Shown here: one piece after another, positions 32,801-42,202 of the stretch
How positions within the stretch are numbered: position 1 is the first letter of the stretch
How the letters are laid out: each line of letters starts with the position of its first letter
Source: Dactylis glomerata
Taxonomy: Eukaryota > Streptophyta > Magnoliopsida > Poales > Poaceae
Reading direction: 5' to 3'
DNA: 64,000 bases
Assembly (NCBI GenBank): GCA_007115705.1
Contig: QXEO01000382.1
Location: 1,674,781-1,738,780, forward strand
Position numbers and translations under genes: made by a program
The notes under the pieces: model-generated
Seen by the model: only the letters and a program-made list of their open reading frames with translations
The model's database searches: none
Told to the model about the DNA's origin: nothing

Positions 32801-34966
32801 GGTTTGCCTGGGAAACATATAACACAGAGGAAAAATACCTTTTTCGGGCACGTGGGATGTGTATTTAGTGTCATCCATGCCTTAAAACCATCTAGTCCTC
32901 CAAAAAGACCCATGTCACGGGCGAAATCATCCTTATATACATCCTTCAGCTGCATGAATTTGTTTAAAAAATAGTGCAACAACTAACACATGTGAACACC
33001 AGATGCATATTAAAAAGAAAAAAAAACATAATGCATAAAAAGAAAGGCATAAGAATGATGACCTCCATGGAACCAAAGATGGTTGCATCATACTCCGGTG
33101 CATCCAATGCACCTATAACATCTACCGCATCCTTTGACCAAGCATTTATAGCAAAACGTTCATCCCCGAGCTCGAGCTCCAAATGGTTGGTGTCAATAGC
33201 ATCAAAGTACCTCAGCTAGCAAAACAAAAAAAGGAAAAAGAAAACTATTTTAACGTGAATAGGACAAACTAGAACTTAAGATAGCAAAAAAACAGAAAAT
33301 ATATAGAAATCACGAAAAGGATATGATGAAAAAGAAACTAACCATGCAATAGAGTAAACACCCTTTTGTATATTTCCCATTTGACAAGTGGTTATGCAAC
33401 TCATCAGCAACAAACTTGCACAAATTGAACTCATTCGCTCGTTCAATGTCAACCTTAGAAGCATCATAAAAAAATAACATTTGAGAAAAGATGTAGTGCA
33501 TAACAAAAAAGGACAGCAAACTAATGAAAATTCATCGCAACACATAAAAAAGCACTTACAAGCATCGGGTAGCATTTGTTGCTGATTCTCACATCAGTTG
33601 TAGGAGCAACCACTATCGAGACAACAAAAATCATCCAAAGTTGTTTGAAAATGACACCAGCTTCTTTGTGCTCCTCAATCATTTTTGCAATCTCTGACAC
33701 CCTTGGCCTACTACTTCCACCAGGGAAAAGCTGTGCTGCAATATCATCCTCCAAATTGTTGTCCACAAAATACTTAACCTCCAATTTTCCACGAGGCAGA
33801 CCAGTCATTATATGAACGGATTCCTCTGACAAAGGAATAGATCCACGACAAGGAACTACAAAGGCTCTTCGTGTTGGCTCATAACACTGCACAAACCAAC
33901 GGATGACTGGGTTGTGCAGTTGCTCACACCTAATATTAAGCAAACTGCCCTGACCCATTCCTGCTACAGCATCACACTGAGCCGGTGTTAAGCTCTTGCA
34001 TAGCTTTACAATGGGAGCTGGTGATGCTCTGTTTCGATCCAAACTATTAACCTGATCAATCAAAGAAAATAGATAAAATGAGCGAAAAGAAACCTAATCA
34101 CACCCAAAAAACCAAAAAATTATAACCAGAATCACACCAATATGACAAAAGCAAAATATGACAAAGTAAAACCTGATGACAGAATGACGAAACAATCAGG
34201 TAAATGAGAGGGGTAAAAAACAAGATAACAGTGATTAATTAATATGGAAATTCTTACTAATTAATAAGATAATTTTAGTTGGCATACACTTGATCTTAAG
34301 CTAAAAATCCACTTCTGCGATAATATCATAACAATCAAGTAGCTGAAGAAAAACCTGATAATTATGACTATGTAATCTAGTAGCTACAACTTGTGAGATA
34401 ACAACATAATCTGATAACAAAATGACTATTAAAAATGTAAAAGTGTCACTACATAATCTGATAAGTAGTTAAAAAAATTGTAAACACTTATGCAGGTAAA
34501 AATGAAAAACTAACAGTCACTAATCACCCTGATAAGCATGCCTATTTAATATAGTAGCTACTACTATGGGATAACCAGCTGATAATGACATAACAGTCAA
34601 TAATTAACCTGATAAGTAGGCCTAGTTATTGTAGTAGATACTAATTAACCTAATCTAGTAGCTACTACTGTGATAAAAGTATGCCTAGTTACTACTGTGA
34701 GATACTGAAATAACAACAATCCAGTAAAAAAACCCTAATAAGTATGCCTAGTTAGTCTAGTAGCTACTACTGTGGGAAAACCTACTGGTAATGAAGTAAC
34801 CCTCACTAATTAACCTGATAAAAAAGGTATGCCTACTTGGATAAAAAAGAAATGAGTAGCTCACCTTACAGCGCTTCCTAAAACCCTTAGGTTTGCCAAC
34901 CTGACCAGCAATGTTTGGGGCAGCCTTCCTCCTAGCCATGACTTGACCACCCTCACCCCTTGCCAT
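25843..34966 (-). CDS. ULP1-like (C48) cysteine peptidase gene, multi-exon, MULE-borne
   Basis: Minus-strand exons with phase-compatible splice sites: 34966-34865, 34051-33560, 33453-33343, 33215-33063, 32949-32839, 32337-31391, 31263-31087, 30092-29086, about 28958-28565, 26832-26584, 26415-26156 and 26026-25843. The last three encode a Ulp1 fold. His is in NHWYTLSL, Asp in EALDSMRG, Gln in VPIQD and the nucleophile Cys in FDCGFHTL, so the full catalytic set is present. Ulp1 enzymes remove SUMO or related modifiers, but substrates of transposon-borne copies are unknown. The N-terminal exons resemble the conserved leader of transposon ULP1 proteins in grasses. The middle is low-complexity. 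Odd points: an in-frame TAG at 31593-31591, and no clean join between 28565 and 26832, where a small MULE was inserted in the intron. About 1,390 residues in all. Confidence 0.7.
27072..28182 (-). mobile_element. 1.1 kb non-autonomous MULE nested in the ULP1-like gene intron
   Basis: The left end GGGAAAAGATAAACAG matches the type B terminus of the big MULE. The right end, read inward, is GGACCATGCTACGGGGCGGC and matches type A, so it lies inverted relative to its host. Both ends carry the GC hairpin (27091-27116 degenerate; 28133-28167 clear). The flanks are ttaaaaaat (27063-27071) and ttaaaaaaat (28183-28192), a 9-bp duplication with one extra A. No transposase is encoded; an open GC-rich stretch at 27122-27592 has no family features. 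Confidence 0.72.
28133..28167. repeat. GC palindrome at the nested MULE end
   Basis: GCCGCCGCACG and CGTGCGGCGCCGC pair around an 11-base loop. It is the counterpart of the hairpin at 20904-20934. Confidence 0.8.
28561..30092 (-). CDS. Exons 8-9 of the ULP1-like gene, basic low-complexity region
   Basis: Exon 8 (30092-29086) is Ser/Lys/Arg-rich with two copies of a TxRxSPRLxxxKxD motif (RKSPRLSHGK and RRSPRLARDK). It also has a basic KRKYSESEHSSSRKERDNR block that could act as a nuclear signal. It joins exon 7 in phase. Exon 9 (about 28958 to 28565/28561) has DDELQQLVLSEEVQDVITG and ELTKYEEISQAFIARQ. The frame then meets a TAA at 28561, so either the donor lies just before it (AA followed by gtaatt) or this is a truncated end. 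Confidence 0.6.
30165..30209 (+). repeat. Orphan type-A MULE terminus with perfect 11-bp palindrome
   Basis: GGACTATCCGGC is followed by GGCGCCGCACG (30177-30187), an 11-base loop and CGTGCGGCGCC (30199-30209). It lies in the intron between exons 7 and 8 of the peptidase gene. I could not find a matching second end or target duplication, so it may be a truncated third relative. Confidence 0.6.
30655..30985. repeat. Degenerate minisatellite in ULP1-like gene intron
   Basis: Units like GGCTGCCAGATAAAATACACA recur about every 25-30 bp, roughly a dozen times, with frequent substitutions. Confidence 0.75.
31087..32949 (-). CDS. Middle exons 5-7 of the ULP1-like gene with Ala/Ser/Pro repeats
   Basis: Exon 5 (32949-32839) encodes LKDVYKDDFARDMGLFGGLDG. 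Exon 6 (32337-31391) is acidic (ASDDDGRVSNENDGVDSSSS) and then carries four to five imperfect 18-19-residue repeats built on ASTSAxPTAIQSP. A TAG at 31593-31591 interrupts the frame; reading continues in the same phase after it. Exon 7 (31263-31087) begins CLIGKESAG and joins exon 6 in matching phase 2. The region looks disordered and probably serves as a linker. Confidence 0.6.
33063..34966 (-). CDS. N-terminal exons 1-4 of the ULP1-like gene
   Basis: Exon 1 encodes 34 residues, mostly basic (MARGEGGQ... ending GFRKRCK), with donor gtgagc. Exon 2 (164 codons) has SLTPAQCDAVAGMGQGSLL, NPVIRWFVQCYEPTRRAF, LSEESVHIMTGLPRGK and a helix ending in CYPML. This is the pattern of the domain preceding Ulp1 in many grass transposon proteins: a conserved Trp-Phe followed by a GLPRG turn. 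Exons 3 and 4 (37 and 51 codons) continue with FNLCKFVADELHNHLSNGKY and LRYFDAIDTNHLELELGDER. All joins are phase 0. The link to known domain families is from memory of such proteins and is moderate. Confidence 0.65.
34240..34860. repeat. Degenerate repeats in intron 1 of the ULP1-like gene
   Basis: Blocks containing TAGTAGCTACTACTGTG, TAATTAACCTGATAAG and GTATGCCTAGTTA recur several times at irregular spacing. AGTAGCTACT is itself a perfect palindrome. Confidence 0.6.
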
Positions 34967-36361
34967 AACAAGAAAAAGGAATGCTCAGCAAACGTAAGAG
35001 AACGCTGAGAAAAACATAAGAAACATGTACAACAATCGCCACGAGAACCATTTCAAAAAATAAAATCACATCAAAAAACCTCCTGAAAACAACACCAAAG
35101 TGTGTGTGCCTAATCAAGTTTTCAGTTAAAAAAGACACAAATCCGACAAACCACAACGAAGATCTGTGGTAACATACTTATCATCTTCAAAACGAGAGTA
35201 TACACTGGTACAACAAATGACATGGCTCACACATCAAAAAATATAGACAGATCAATTCGTTTCCTACCATGCTCTGTAGCAAACCACAACTATGCTATCA
35301 AAATTTAGTCTACCATGAGCATTTGTATCTAAAACAGACGCAGGTCTGCACCTTAAAAAACAGACAGAAGCAAAATGTTCTGTAGTTGTTCAAAAGCAAT
35401 ACTAAGATGCATAAGACAGTAGCCCATATAGCTTCTACCAGCTTTTATCAATAACAATCTGGTTACTATCAGTTCTATTTGGTGAAGCTTCTACCAGCTT
35501 TTATTAAGGGTTCTGGTCGAAATCCAAAAGACAGTAGCCCATATAGCTTGGGAAACAAAACCTTCAGGAAGAATAGAGAACTGAGACTGACCATGTCCAA
35601 GATGTAGCTCACAGTAAGCGCAACATCCCAGTAACTTTGCGCAAAAGCAAAACACCAACCCCATCCAGCCACATGCCAAACACAAAACCCACCACTTCTC
35701 CCCTCCAGATCACGAATCCAACCAACCAAACCGTAGATCTGTGGGAAACTAACACTCCTCTATGTCTAGACTACAAAATCCGTGAGCACATACGAAGCCG
35801 CAGACTGCAAAAAACCAGATCGAGAAAGAAGACAGACCTGCAGAAACGGAGGAGGATGAGAAGAACACGACGAAAACGGATAGGATGATCATGACTGCCC
35901 AGATACTCCAACATGCCTCGCCGGCGAAGATCCTGGGGAGAGGGAAAAGTGCATCAGACCATAGCATCGCGTCGGAGATGCCAACTTCGATGACCGGTGA
36001 GAAAAAAGAGATACCGACGAGCTAACCGTGAACGCACAACCTAGTAGGGGTCGCCGGCCGCGGCAGAAGTGAGGAGGGAGACCTCCGTCGGCGACGATGG
36101 CCTCTCCGCCGCCGAATCACCTCTGCGTCGCCGAAATCACCGCCCAGTCGGCGGAGAGATAGAGGAGAGAGAGAGGAATGGGCGGTTCAGACAGAAAAAA
36201 CACCACGCATTATTTTCATGTGGCACGACCCCCGAAATTCAAAAAAGACTCTATGACAGGGAGGGCCCACATAGGAGCATCTGTCGGAAGTGTTCGACGT
36301 GGGCGGTCATAATAGCGCGGCTGCTGTGAGACGTAGGACGAGTTTTCCGAATCTCCAAGAA
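34967..36361 (-). other. Upstream region of the ULP1-like gene to the MULE right end
   Basis: This is noncoding DNA between the peptidase start codon and the terminal hairpin. 36050-36330 is GC-rich and may hold the promoter or leader, but I see no convincing TATA box. An 18-bp segment (cccatatagcttctacc type) is partly duplicated near 35422 and 35530. Confidence 0.4.
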
Positions 36362-36410
36362 GCCGCCGCACGGGGCGCGGGTGGTGCGGTGCTGGATTGT
36401 ATCTTTTCCC
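36362..36410 (-). repeat. MULE right terminus (type B) with palindromic stem
   Basis: Read inward it is GGGAAAAGATACAATCCAGC, then the arm CCGCAC, a loop and GTGCGGCGGC. The first 11 bases GGGAAAAGATA are identical to the end at 27072. Confidence 0.7.
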
Positions 36411-36419
36411 TAAAATAAT
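36411..36419. repeat. MULE target site duplication, right copy
   Basis: This is an exact copy of taaaataat at 20877-20885. Confidence 0.7.
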
Positions 36420-37908
36420 CTAGAAAGCACAAGGAATATTTTTGGTGATTTTGGTTTTAGAACAAAGAAAATAACAAACTCAAGACTCAAAGTAGAAAAT
36501 ATTTTTGGCATTTTCATTTTTAACGACTTTGACTCTAAGAAAGCATGATAAAACACTAATGACTAGAAATAAGAGACCTAACATATGTTACATAAACAAT
36601 TATACAGAAAAGATGTCTTACACCCCAAGCTTGGGTAGAAGCTACGGGTAAGGGTTGTACCACCCACATAGTCCAGTTGGTTGAGCTCCCACCATCCTTT
36701 TGGCTCCTCATCTTCCTGTTCTTGGGCTTGTTGTGGCCCCCATCCAGCAGGAATTTGTTCAGACACCTTCCACTTCCATTCAATCATGCTAATCAAATCA
36801 AGTCTAGAAGGAGATGTGACAGTACAATCTCCATTAGAAATCATGTACCTGTGATAATTCAATCCAGCAGAATAGTTGAACAATATGCCCATATTATTTA
36901 AAACATCTAGAGTGAGAGTGGACACTTTCTCAACCTTTGTACCTAAATAACTATCCAGATTCATGTCTTCTTTAATATGCTCATACACTAAGGTAGCAAT
37001 AGCTCCACATGTGAGAGGTGTATCATGATAATTATGAGCAACTAAATATGATAGAGTTCTTGCTAGCATGACTCCAAAATTATAGGTAGGAGCAACTCCT
37101 TCCTTTGCACAACTAAGCAAATGCAAATTAGGTGTTGTGCAACCAGAGAAATTATCTCTAGCAAGAAAGCCCCTTGCTAAGAATGTAGAGAAAAATTCTC
37201 AAAGCGGGATGTTGAATATGAATAAGTTTGCGCAAAGATGGATATATTGCAAACTCAGAAGAAGTTCAAAGATATTATTCTTCAGCTGATTTCCATTCAT
37301 ATACTATTTTGAATATTCACATCTCCAAAATGGTACTCTTTAATTTAAAATAATATTCTCCAAAATTTGGAAAGTATTTTTCTTGTTGCTGTTTTCTTTT
37401 GGTACTTTATTAATACCCAAGTCATTTATCAAAGACATAATTGAAATTTTTGTTTTAACAAATTCACACAAATGATAAAATACCATTTAAGAATTTTTCT
37501 TGTTGTTAAAAAGTATTTTGATGATTATTTGAATAATCATTTAGGTTTTTCATCTCATTTATCAATAAAACAATGGTTACATATTTTTATCTCAAACAAT
37601 TTCAATCAATGACATATTTGAGTTAGTTATATTTTTATCTTTCCAAACAAATATTTTTCATAATTTTTGGACTCTTATTTGAAAAGTTACTGTAGTTTTA
37701 TAGTTAAGTCCCTAGGCTAAAAGCAAATAACAACTAAACCCTTAGGTGGGGCCCACTGGTCAGACCCAGTGGTCAAACCGACCAAACCGGTTCGGTCGAA
37801 CAGAACCACCTCCCCCTCTCTCTCACACACTGGCTCCTGCGACGCCCATGGCAACGACGTCGCCCGAGCCCCATCCGTGGTGCCCTGGCCGTCTCCGGCC
37901 AACGCAGG
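36420..37908 (-). other. G3 internal fragment right of the MULE
   Basis: It resumes directly after the MULE duplication. It holds the retroelement ORF at 36578-37200, then A/T-rich DNA, and ends in a GC-rich stretch (37740-37908) cut by the LTR at 37909. Bases 37904-37908 (gcagg) are the expected target duplication of that element. Confidence 0.5.
36578..37126 (-). CDS. Conserved retroelement-associated protein of unknown function (G3)
   Basis: This is an open frame of 182 codons from the first Met. In-frame sequence upstream to about 37200 (LARGFLARDNFSGCTTPN) shows the protein began earlier. Motifs include LLSCAKEGVAPTYNFGVMLA, RTLSYLVAHNY and TCGAIATLVYEHI. Similar ORFs are common in grass LTR elements and are usually labelled putative retrotransposon or plant transposon protein; I rely on memory for that. 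No catalytic motif is seen. The C-terminal part (QQAQEQEDEEPKGWWELNQL) is acidic, and the frame ends at 36578. Confidence 0.55.
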   Translation of the reverse strand: MHLLSCAKEGVAPTYNFGVMLARTLSYLVAHNYHDTPLTCGAIATLVYEHIKEDMNLDSYLGTKVEKVSTLTLDVLNNMGILFNYSAGLNYHRYMISNGDCTVTSPSRLDLISMIEWKWKVSEQIPAGWGPQQAQEQEDEEPKGWWELNQLDYVGGTTLTRSFYPSLGCKTSFLYNCLCNIC

Positions 37909-39516
37909 TGATACGTCTCAAACGTATCTATAATTTTTGATGCTCCATGCTTGTTTATACACCATTTGCTTTGTATTTTGTTTACACTTTGTAGCATTTT
38001 TATGCATTTTCCGGAACTAACCTATTAACGAGATGCCACAGTGCCAGTTCCTGTTTTCTGCTGTTTTTGTGTTTGAGAAAAGTTACACGGGAAATATTCT
38101 CGAAATTAGACGAAACAAAAGCTGAAGTCCCTAATTACCTGACATGAAAACGGAGTCCAAAGTAGAGCAGGAGATGGACTAGGGACCGGCCACACCATAT
38201 GGTGGCGCGACCTAGCCCTGGCCCGCGCCACCAGGGGGTGTGACCGCCTGGTCCACCCCTTGACATCGCCCTTCCACCTATATATATTCTACTCGACGAG
38301 AAAACCCTAGGGCCCGAACACTTTTCCAGAAAACATACTGCAAGCCGCCGTCATCGTCAATGCGAGATCGGGAGGGTCCAGAAGCTCTTCCTGGCACCCT
38401 ACCGGAGAGGGGAATCACCACCGGAGGCCTTCTTCATCACCATGCCTGCCTCCGGAGTGATGCGTGAGTAGTATACCTTGGACTATGGGTCCATAGCAGT
38501 AGCTAGATGGATGTCTTCTCCTCCATGTGCTTCATGTTTAGATCTTGTGAGCTGCCTATCATGATCAAGATCATCGTTATGTAATTCTACATGTTGTGTT
38601 TGTTGAGATCTGATGACTATTGAGTACTATGTCAAGTTGATTTGTGAATTATCACCTCTATGTTGTTTATGATCTTGCATGCTCTCCGTTGCTAGTAGAT
38701 ATCTTGGCCGAGTAGATGCTAGTAACTCCAAGAGGGAGTATTTATGCTCGATAGTGGGTTCATGCCTCTGGTAATTTCGAAGAGTGACAATAACTTCTAA
38801 GGTTGTAGATGTGATGTTGCTACTAGGGAGAAAACAACAATCTTGTGTTCAAGGACATTTGTATTGTTTACATTACACACTTTGCTTAAGGTGATAATCT
38901 GTTGCTTGCAACTTAATACCCAACGGTTGCTAGGATGACATCCGGCGGGTGGATTATTAGTCAGTTGGATTATGGTCTATGTATTATGGTGTAATGCCCA
39001 AGTGAATCTCATAGTGATCCTCATGACATGTGCATGCTTTCTTTATTCTATCAATTGCCCAACTGTAATTTGTTTACCCAGCATGTTATTTATCTTTATG
39101 GAGAGACACCTCTAGTGAACTGTGGACCCCGATCCATTCTTTTACATTCATATTACCATTTACTTTATTCAAGCATTGTTTACTTTCTTGCAAACAAATA
39201 TCTTTTACCACACGATACGCTTAATCTTTTGTTTTCAGCAAACCGGTGAGATTGACAACCTCACTACAAGTTGGAGCAAAGTATCTTGGTTGTGTTGTGT
39301 GCAGGTTCCACGTTGTTGTTGGCGCTGAGTCAACCATGCGCCCGTACAAGTCTTCTAGCACCGTTGCAAAGTCAGCTAGCAACAACCTTCGGGAATTGTT
39401 TCTTTCTCCTACTGGTCGATTAAACTTTGGTTTCATAACTGAGGGAAAACTTACTTCTGTGCTATTCACACCCTCCTCTTGGGGTTCCCAACTGGTTCGT
39501 CAACACCGGCGCATCA
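37909..39516 (+). repeat. 5' LTR of E-outer (1608 bp)
   Basis: It starts TGATACGTCTCAAACG and ends GCGCATCA, 10 bases before TGGCGCCGTTGCC. A TATA box lies at 38279-38287. It is clearly homologous over its length to the LTRs at 39540 and 45123 but more diverged, so E-outer is older than E-inner. Confidence 0.8.
38279..38287 (+). promoter_or_regulatory. TATA box in the E-outer LTR
   Basis: The sequence tatatatat lies after a GC-rich block; the corresponding position in E-inner is acatatacc. Confidence 0.5.
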
Positions 39517-39526
39517 ACAAGTTTTC

Positions 39527-39539
39527 TGGCGCCGTTGCC
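39527..39539 (+). other. Primer-binding site of E-outer, interrupted
   Basis: TGGCGCCGTTGCC is followed directly by the E-inner LTR. The next bases of the site appear at 46735 after the duplicated ttgcc. Confidence 0.8.
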
Positions 39540-41145
39540 TGATACGTCTCAAACGTATCTATAATTTTTGATGCTACATGCTTTGTTTTACACCATTTGC
39601 CTATTGTTTTGTTACACTCAGTGGTACTTTTATACATTTTCCGGAACTAACCTATTAACGAAGTGCCACAGTGCCAGTTTCCTGTTTTCTGCTGTTTTTG
39701 TGTTTCAGAAGTGATACACATGAAATATTCTCGGAATTGGACGAAACAAGTTCCTGAAGTCATATTTCACCGGGGAGCTCCCAAACATCCGAAGACCTGA
39801 CGGAGGGGGGCCACGTGGCCCCACACACAGGGGCGGCGCGGCCTGGCCCCTGGCCGCGCCACCCCCTTGTGAGGCCGCGTGGCTCCACCTCTGACAGCCC
39901 CCCTTCGCCTACATATACCCCCTGACGAGAAAAACCTAAGGGCCCGATCAGTTTTCCAGAATACATCGCGATCCGCCGCCGCCGTCGACCCGAAGATCGG
40001 GAGGGTCTAGAAGCTCTTCTCGGCACCCTGCCGGAGAGGGGAATCGCCACCGGAGGTCTTCTTCATCGCCATGCTTGCCTCCGGAGCGATGAGTGAGTAG
40101 TCTACCTTGGACTATGGGTCCATAGCAGTAGCTAGATGGTTGTCTTCTCCACCATGTGCTTCATGTTTAGATCTCATGAGCTGCCCTACATGATTGAGAT
40201 CACCGTTATGTAATACTATGATGTTGGTTTGTTGGGATCCGATGAATATTGGTGTTTATGATTAAGTTGCTGTACTGAATTATATCTTTTGTTATCTCTA
40301 TGTTGTTTATGATCTTGCATGCTCTCCGTTGTTAGTAGCTATCTTGGCCGAGTAGTTGCTAGTGACTCCAAGAGGGGGTATTTATGCTCGATAGTGGGTT
40401 CATGCCTCTATTTCACCTGGGGGAGTGACAGAAACCTCTAAGGTGGTAGATGTGCTGTTGCTACTAGGGAGAAAACAACATTCATATGCTCAAGGGCATA
40501 TGCTTTGTTTACATTACACACTTTGCTTAATGCAATTATCTGTTGTTCGCAACTTAATACTTTTGGGGTGTTCGGATGATATCCCCGAGGGTGGATTATT
40601 AGTCATAGATGCAGTTGGATGGCGGTCTATGTATTTTGTTGTAATGCCCAGAGTGAATCTCATAGTGATCTTCTTGACATATCACGTTATCTTTATTCTA
40701 TCAATTGCCCAACTGTAATTCGTTTACCCAGCATGTTATTTATCTATGGAGAGACACCACTAGTGAACTGTGGACCCCGGTCCTATTTTAATCGTATTGC
40801 AATCACCTGTTTACTATTCCCGCACTGTTTACTTTACTAGCATATTACTACTGTTTTCCACTCGATACACTCATAACCTTTGTTTCAAGCAAACCGGTGA
40901 GATTGACAACCTCATCGCAAGTTGGGAACAAAGTATTTGTTTGTGTGTGTGCAGGTTCCGCAAACACCTTCAGTCGTCACCGTCTCTCTTCTTCAAGATC
41001 GACATTAAACCTTGGTTTCTTAACTGAGGGAAAGCTAGCCGCTACACTCATCATACCTTCCTCTTGGGGTTCCCAACGGACTGGTCATTCACCACGCACA
41101 AGGACAGTCTGCTCCCACATCAACTATACACCACCACACGCAGCA
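39540..41145 (+). repeat. 5' LTR of E-inner (1606 bp)
   Basis: It starts TGATACGTCTC and ends CACGCAGCA, then a 10-base spacer to the primer site. ORFs within it, such as the one at 40425-40718, recur in the 3' LTR and are not genes. Confidence 0.9.
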
Positions 41146-41155
41146 GCTAATTTTC

Positions 41156-41173
41156 TGGCGCCGTTGCCGGGGA
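41156..41173 (+). other. Primer-binding site of E-inner
   Basis: TGGCGCCGTTGCCGGGGA lies just inside the 5' LTR. This type of site is widespread in grass gypsy-like elements. Confidence 0.75.
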
Positions 41174-41335
41174 AGAGAGAAGACTTCTGCGAGGGGAGTT
41201 CTTCGCACACACATACTTTACTTTGTTATTTGTTTTGCTTTACTTTATTTTATTTTACCTGCATTGCTTTTTATATCAAAAACCCAAAAAAATTAGAATC
41301 CTTGGTAGTTGTTATTTCTTTGCTCTTAGTTTATC

Positions 41336-42202
41336 ATGTCTAGTTTAGTTGCTACTACTATGTCCCCCGAGGACATGATCTTTACCTTTAAGCAGAAAGA
41401 TGAGGAAAGCTTTAAAGAAGCTTGGTCTAGAATTTATGATTGACATGGAAAAACTTAACCTAAAATGGCTTTGAGTTTGCTTCTTAGTAGTTTTTACTTT
41501 GGGCTTTCTCTTCGTTATAGATATGCTTTGGATGCTACTTCTGAAGGAGATTTCCTTCATTGTGATGGGGATCAAGCCTTCAATACTATAAAAAAGTTGA
41601 TTACAATTTATAGCATGCCAACCTATTTTGATTCCTCTCTTGTGTGCATTTTTAATAGACTTAATACTCTTGAGACTCACACTGCTAGTTTGAATTCTCG
41701 TTACAATACTTTGCGCCAGCACTTTGATTATGTGCCTATAAATTCTGAGCCTTCGAGTTGGTATCCTACAATAAAAATCACCATTAGTGGTGAAACTTTT
41801 CATGCTCGTTGTGATATTATGTCTGAATTTTGTCTCATGCCAAAGGATGTTTATGAATCTTTGAGCCTTTGGAAGCTTTCTGAGGGAGGAGAAGAAATTT
41901 TTCTTACTAACAATGCCACCATATCTCCCCTTGGAATAGCTGAAGGAGTCTTTACAAAAATCCTAGGAAGAATGATATCTACTGATTATCTTGTTATTGA
42001 ATGTGTAGGAAAAGGACAAATCACACTTGGAAGATCCATTCTGAAGCTCCTTGGCGCCATTATCGATGTGGGAAAAGGCAATATAACATTTACTACTCCA
42101 CCTTGCAATAACCATGTCTTTCCTAGAGTCAAGAGCAAAGGTAAGAAAGGGAGACGTAAGGCACGTGCTGATCCTAGCACTTCATCACTTGATATTACTT
42201 GA
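41336..42202 (+). pseudogene. gag-protease remnant of E-inner, two in-frame stops
   Basis: The frame opens at ATG 41336 (MSSLVATTMSPED...). It contains ESFKEAWSRIYD, then stops at 41441 and 41456, and continues in the same frame from 41465 with SLLLSSFYFGLSLRYRYALD and GDFLHCDGDQAFN. This pattern matches the retrotransposon gag helical domain. The second half, SWYPTIKITISGETFHARCD followed by LMPKDVYESL and LVIECVGKGQITLGR, looks like a retropepsin fold. Its active-site triplet is replaced (Asp-Ile-Met in place of Asp-Ser/Leu-Gly). It resembles shortened Athila-type gag-protease and ends in a basic tail. It is likely inactive. The lineage guess is moderate. Confidence 0.65.

Larger units (their letters stand above)
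20886..36410. mobile_element. 15.5 kb Mutator-like element (MULE) with FAR1-type transposase and ULP1-like peptidase gene
   Basis: The nine bases taaaataat flank the element at 20877-20885 and 36411-36419, the target-site length of MULEs. The left end reads GGACTGCACTAC and the right end, read inward, GGGAAAAGATACAATCC. Both are followed by a GC-rich hairpin (GGCGCCGCAC-type arm, loop, GTGCGG arm). Inside are two convergent genes: a FAR1/MULE transposase (plus) and a multi-exon ULP1-like protease gene (minus). Arabidopsis KAONASHI MULEs are known to carry ULP1-like genes, so the architecture fits. The two ends match each other only weakly outside the hairpin arms. The same pair of ends recurs in the nested 27072-28182 element, which supports the boundaries. 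Confidence 0.75.
9319..37908 (-). mobile_element. Minus-strand LTR retroelement G3 (open at the right), heavily interrupted
   Basis: The 3' LTR (9319-10686) is followed on the internal side by a purine-rich tract (minus strand) and internal DNA. I read the internal DNA as three blocks, 10687-12132, 20273-20885 and 36411-37908, separated by a LINE and a large MULE. The last block is cut at 37909 by another LTR element, so the 5' LTR is not in the window. Continuity across the MULE is supported by its 9-bp target duplication. Continuity across the LINE is inferred, since I found no clear LINE duplication. Bases 9314-9318 (cacgt) are the expected target duplication. Confidence 0.6.

Noticed and set aside
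35637..36329. Basic ORFs near the right end of the big MULE (35637-35888, 36069-36329)
   Set aside because: Arg/Lys-rich frames without domains, lying in the upstream region of the minus-strand gene.
40425..40718. 97-residue ORF, repeated exactly at 46009-46302
   Set aside because: Both copies lie inside the two LTRs of E-inner, so identity reflects LTR duplication; no protein family features.
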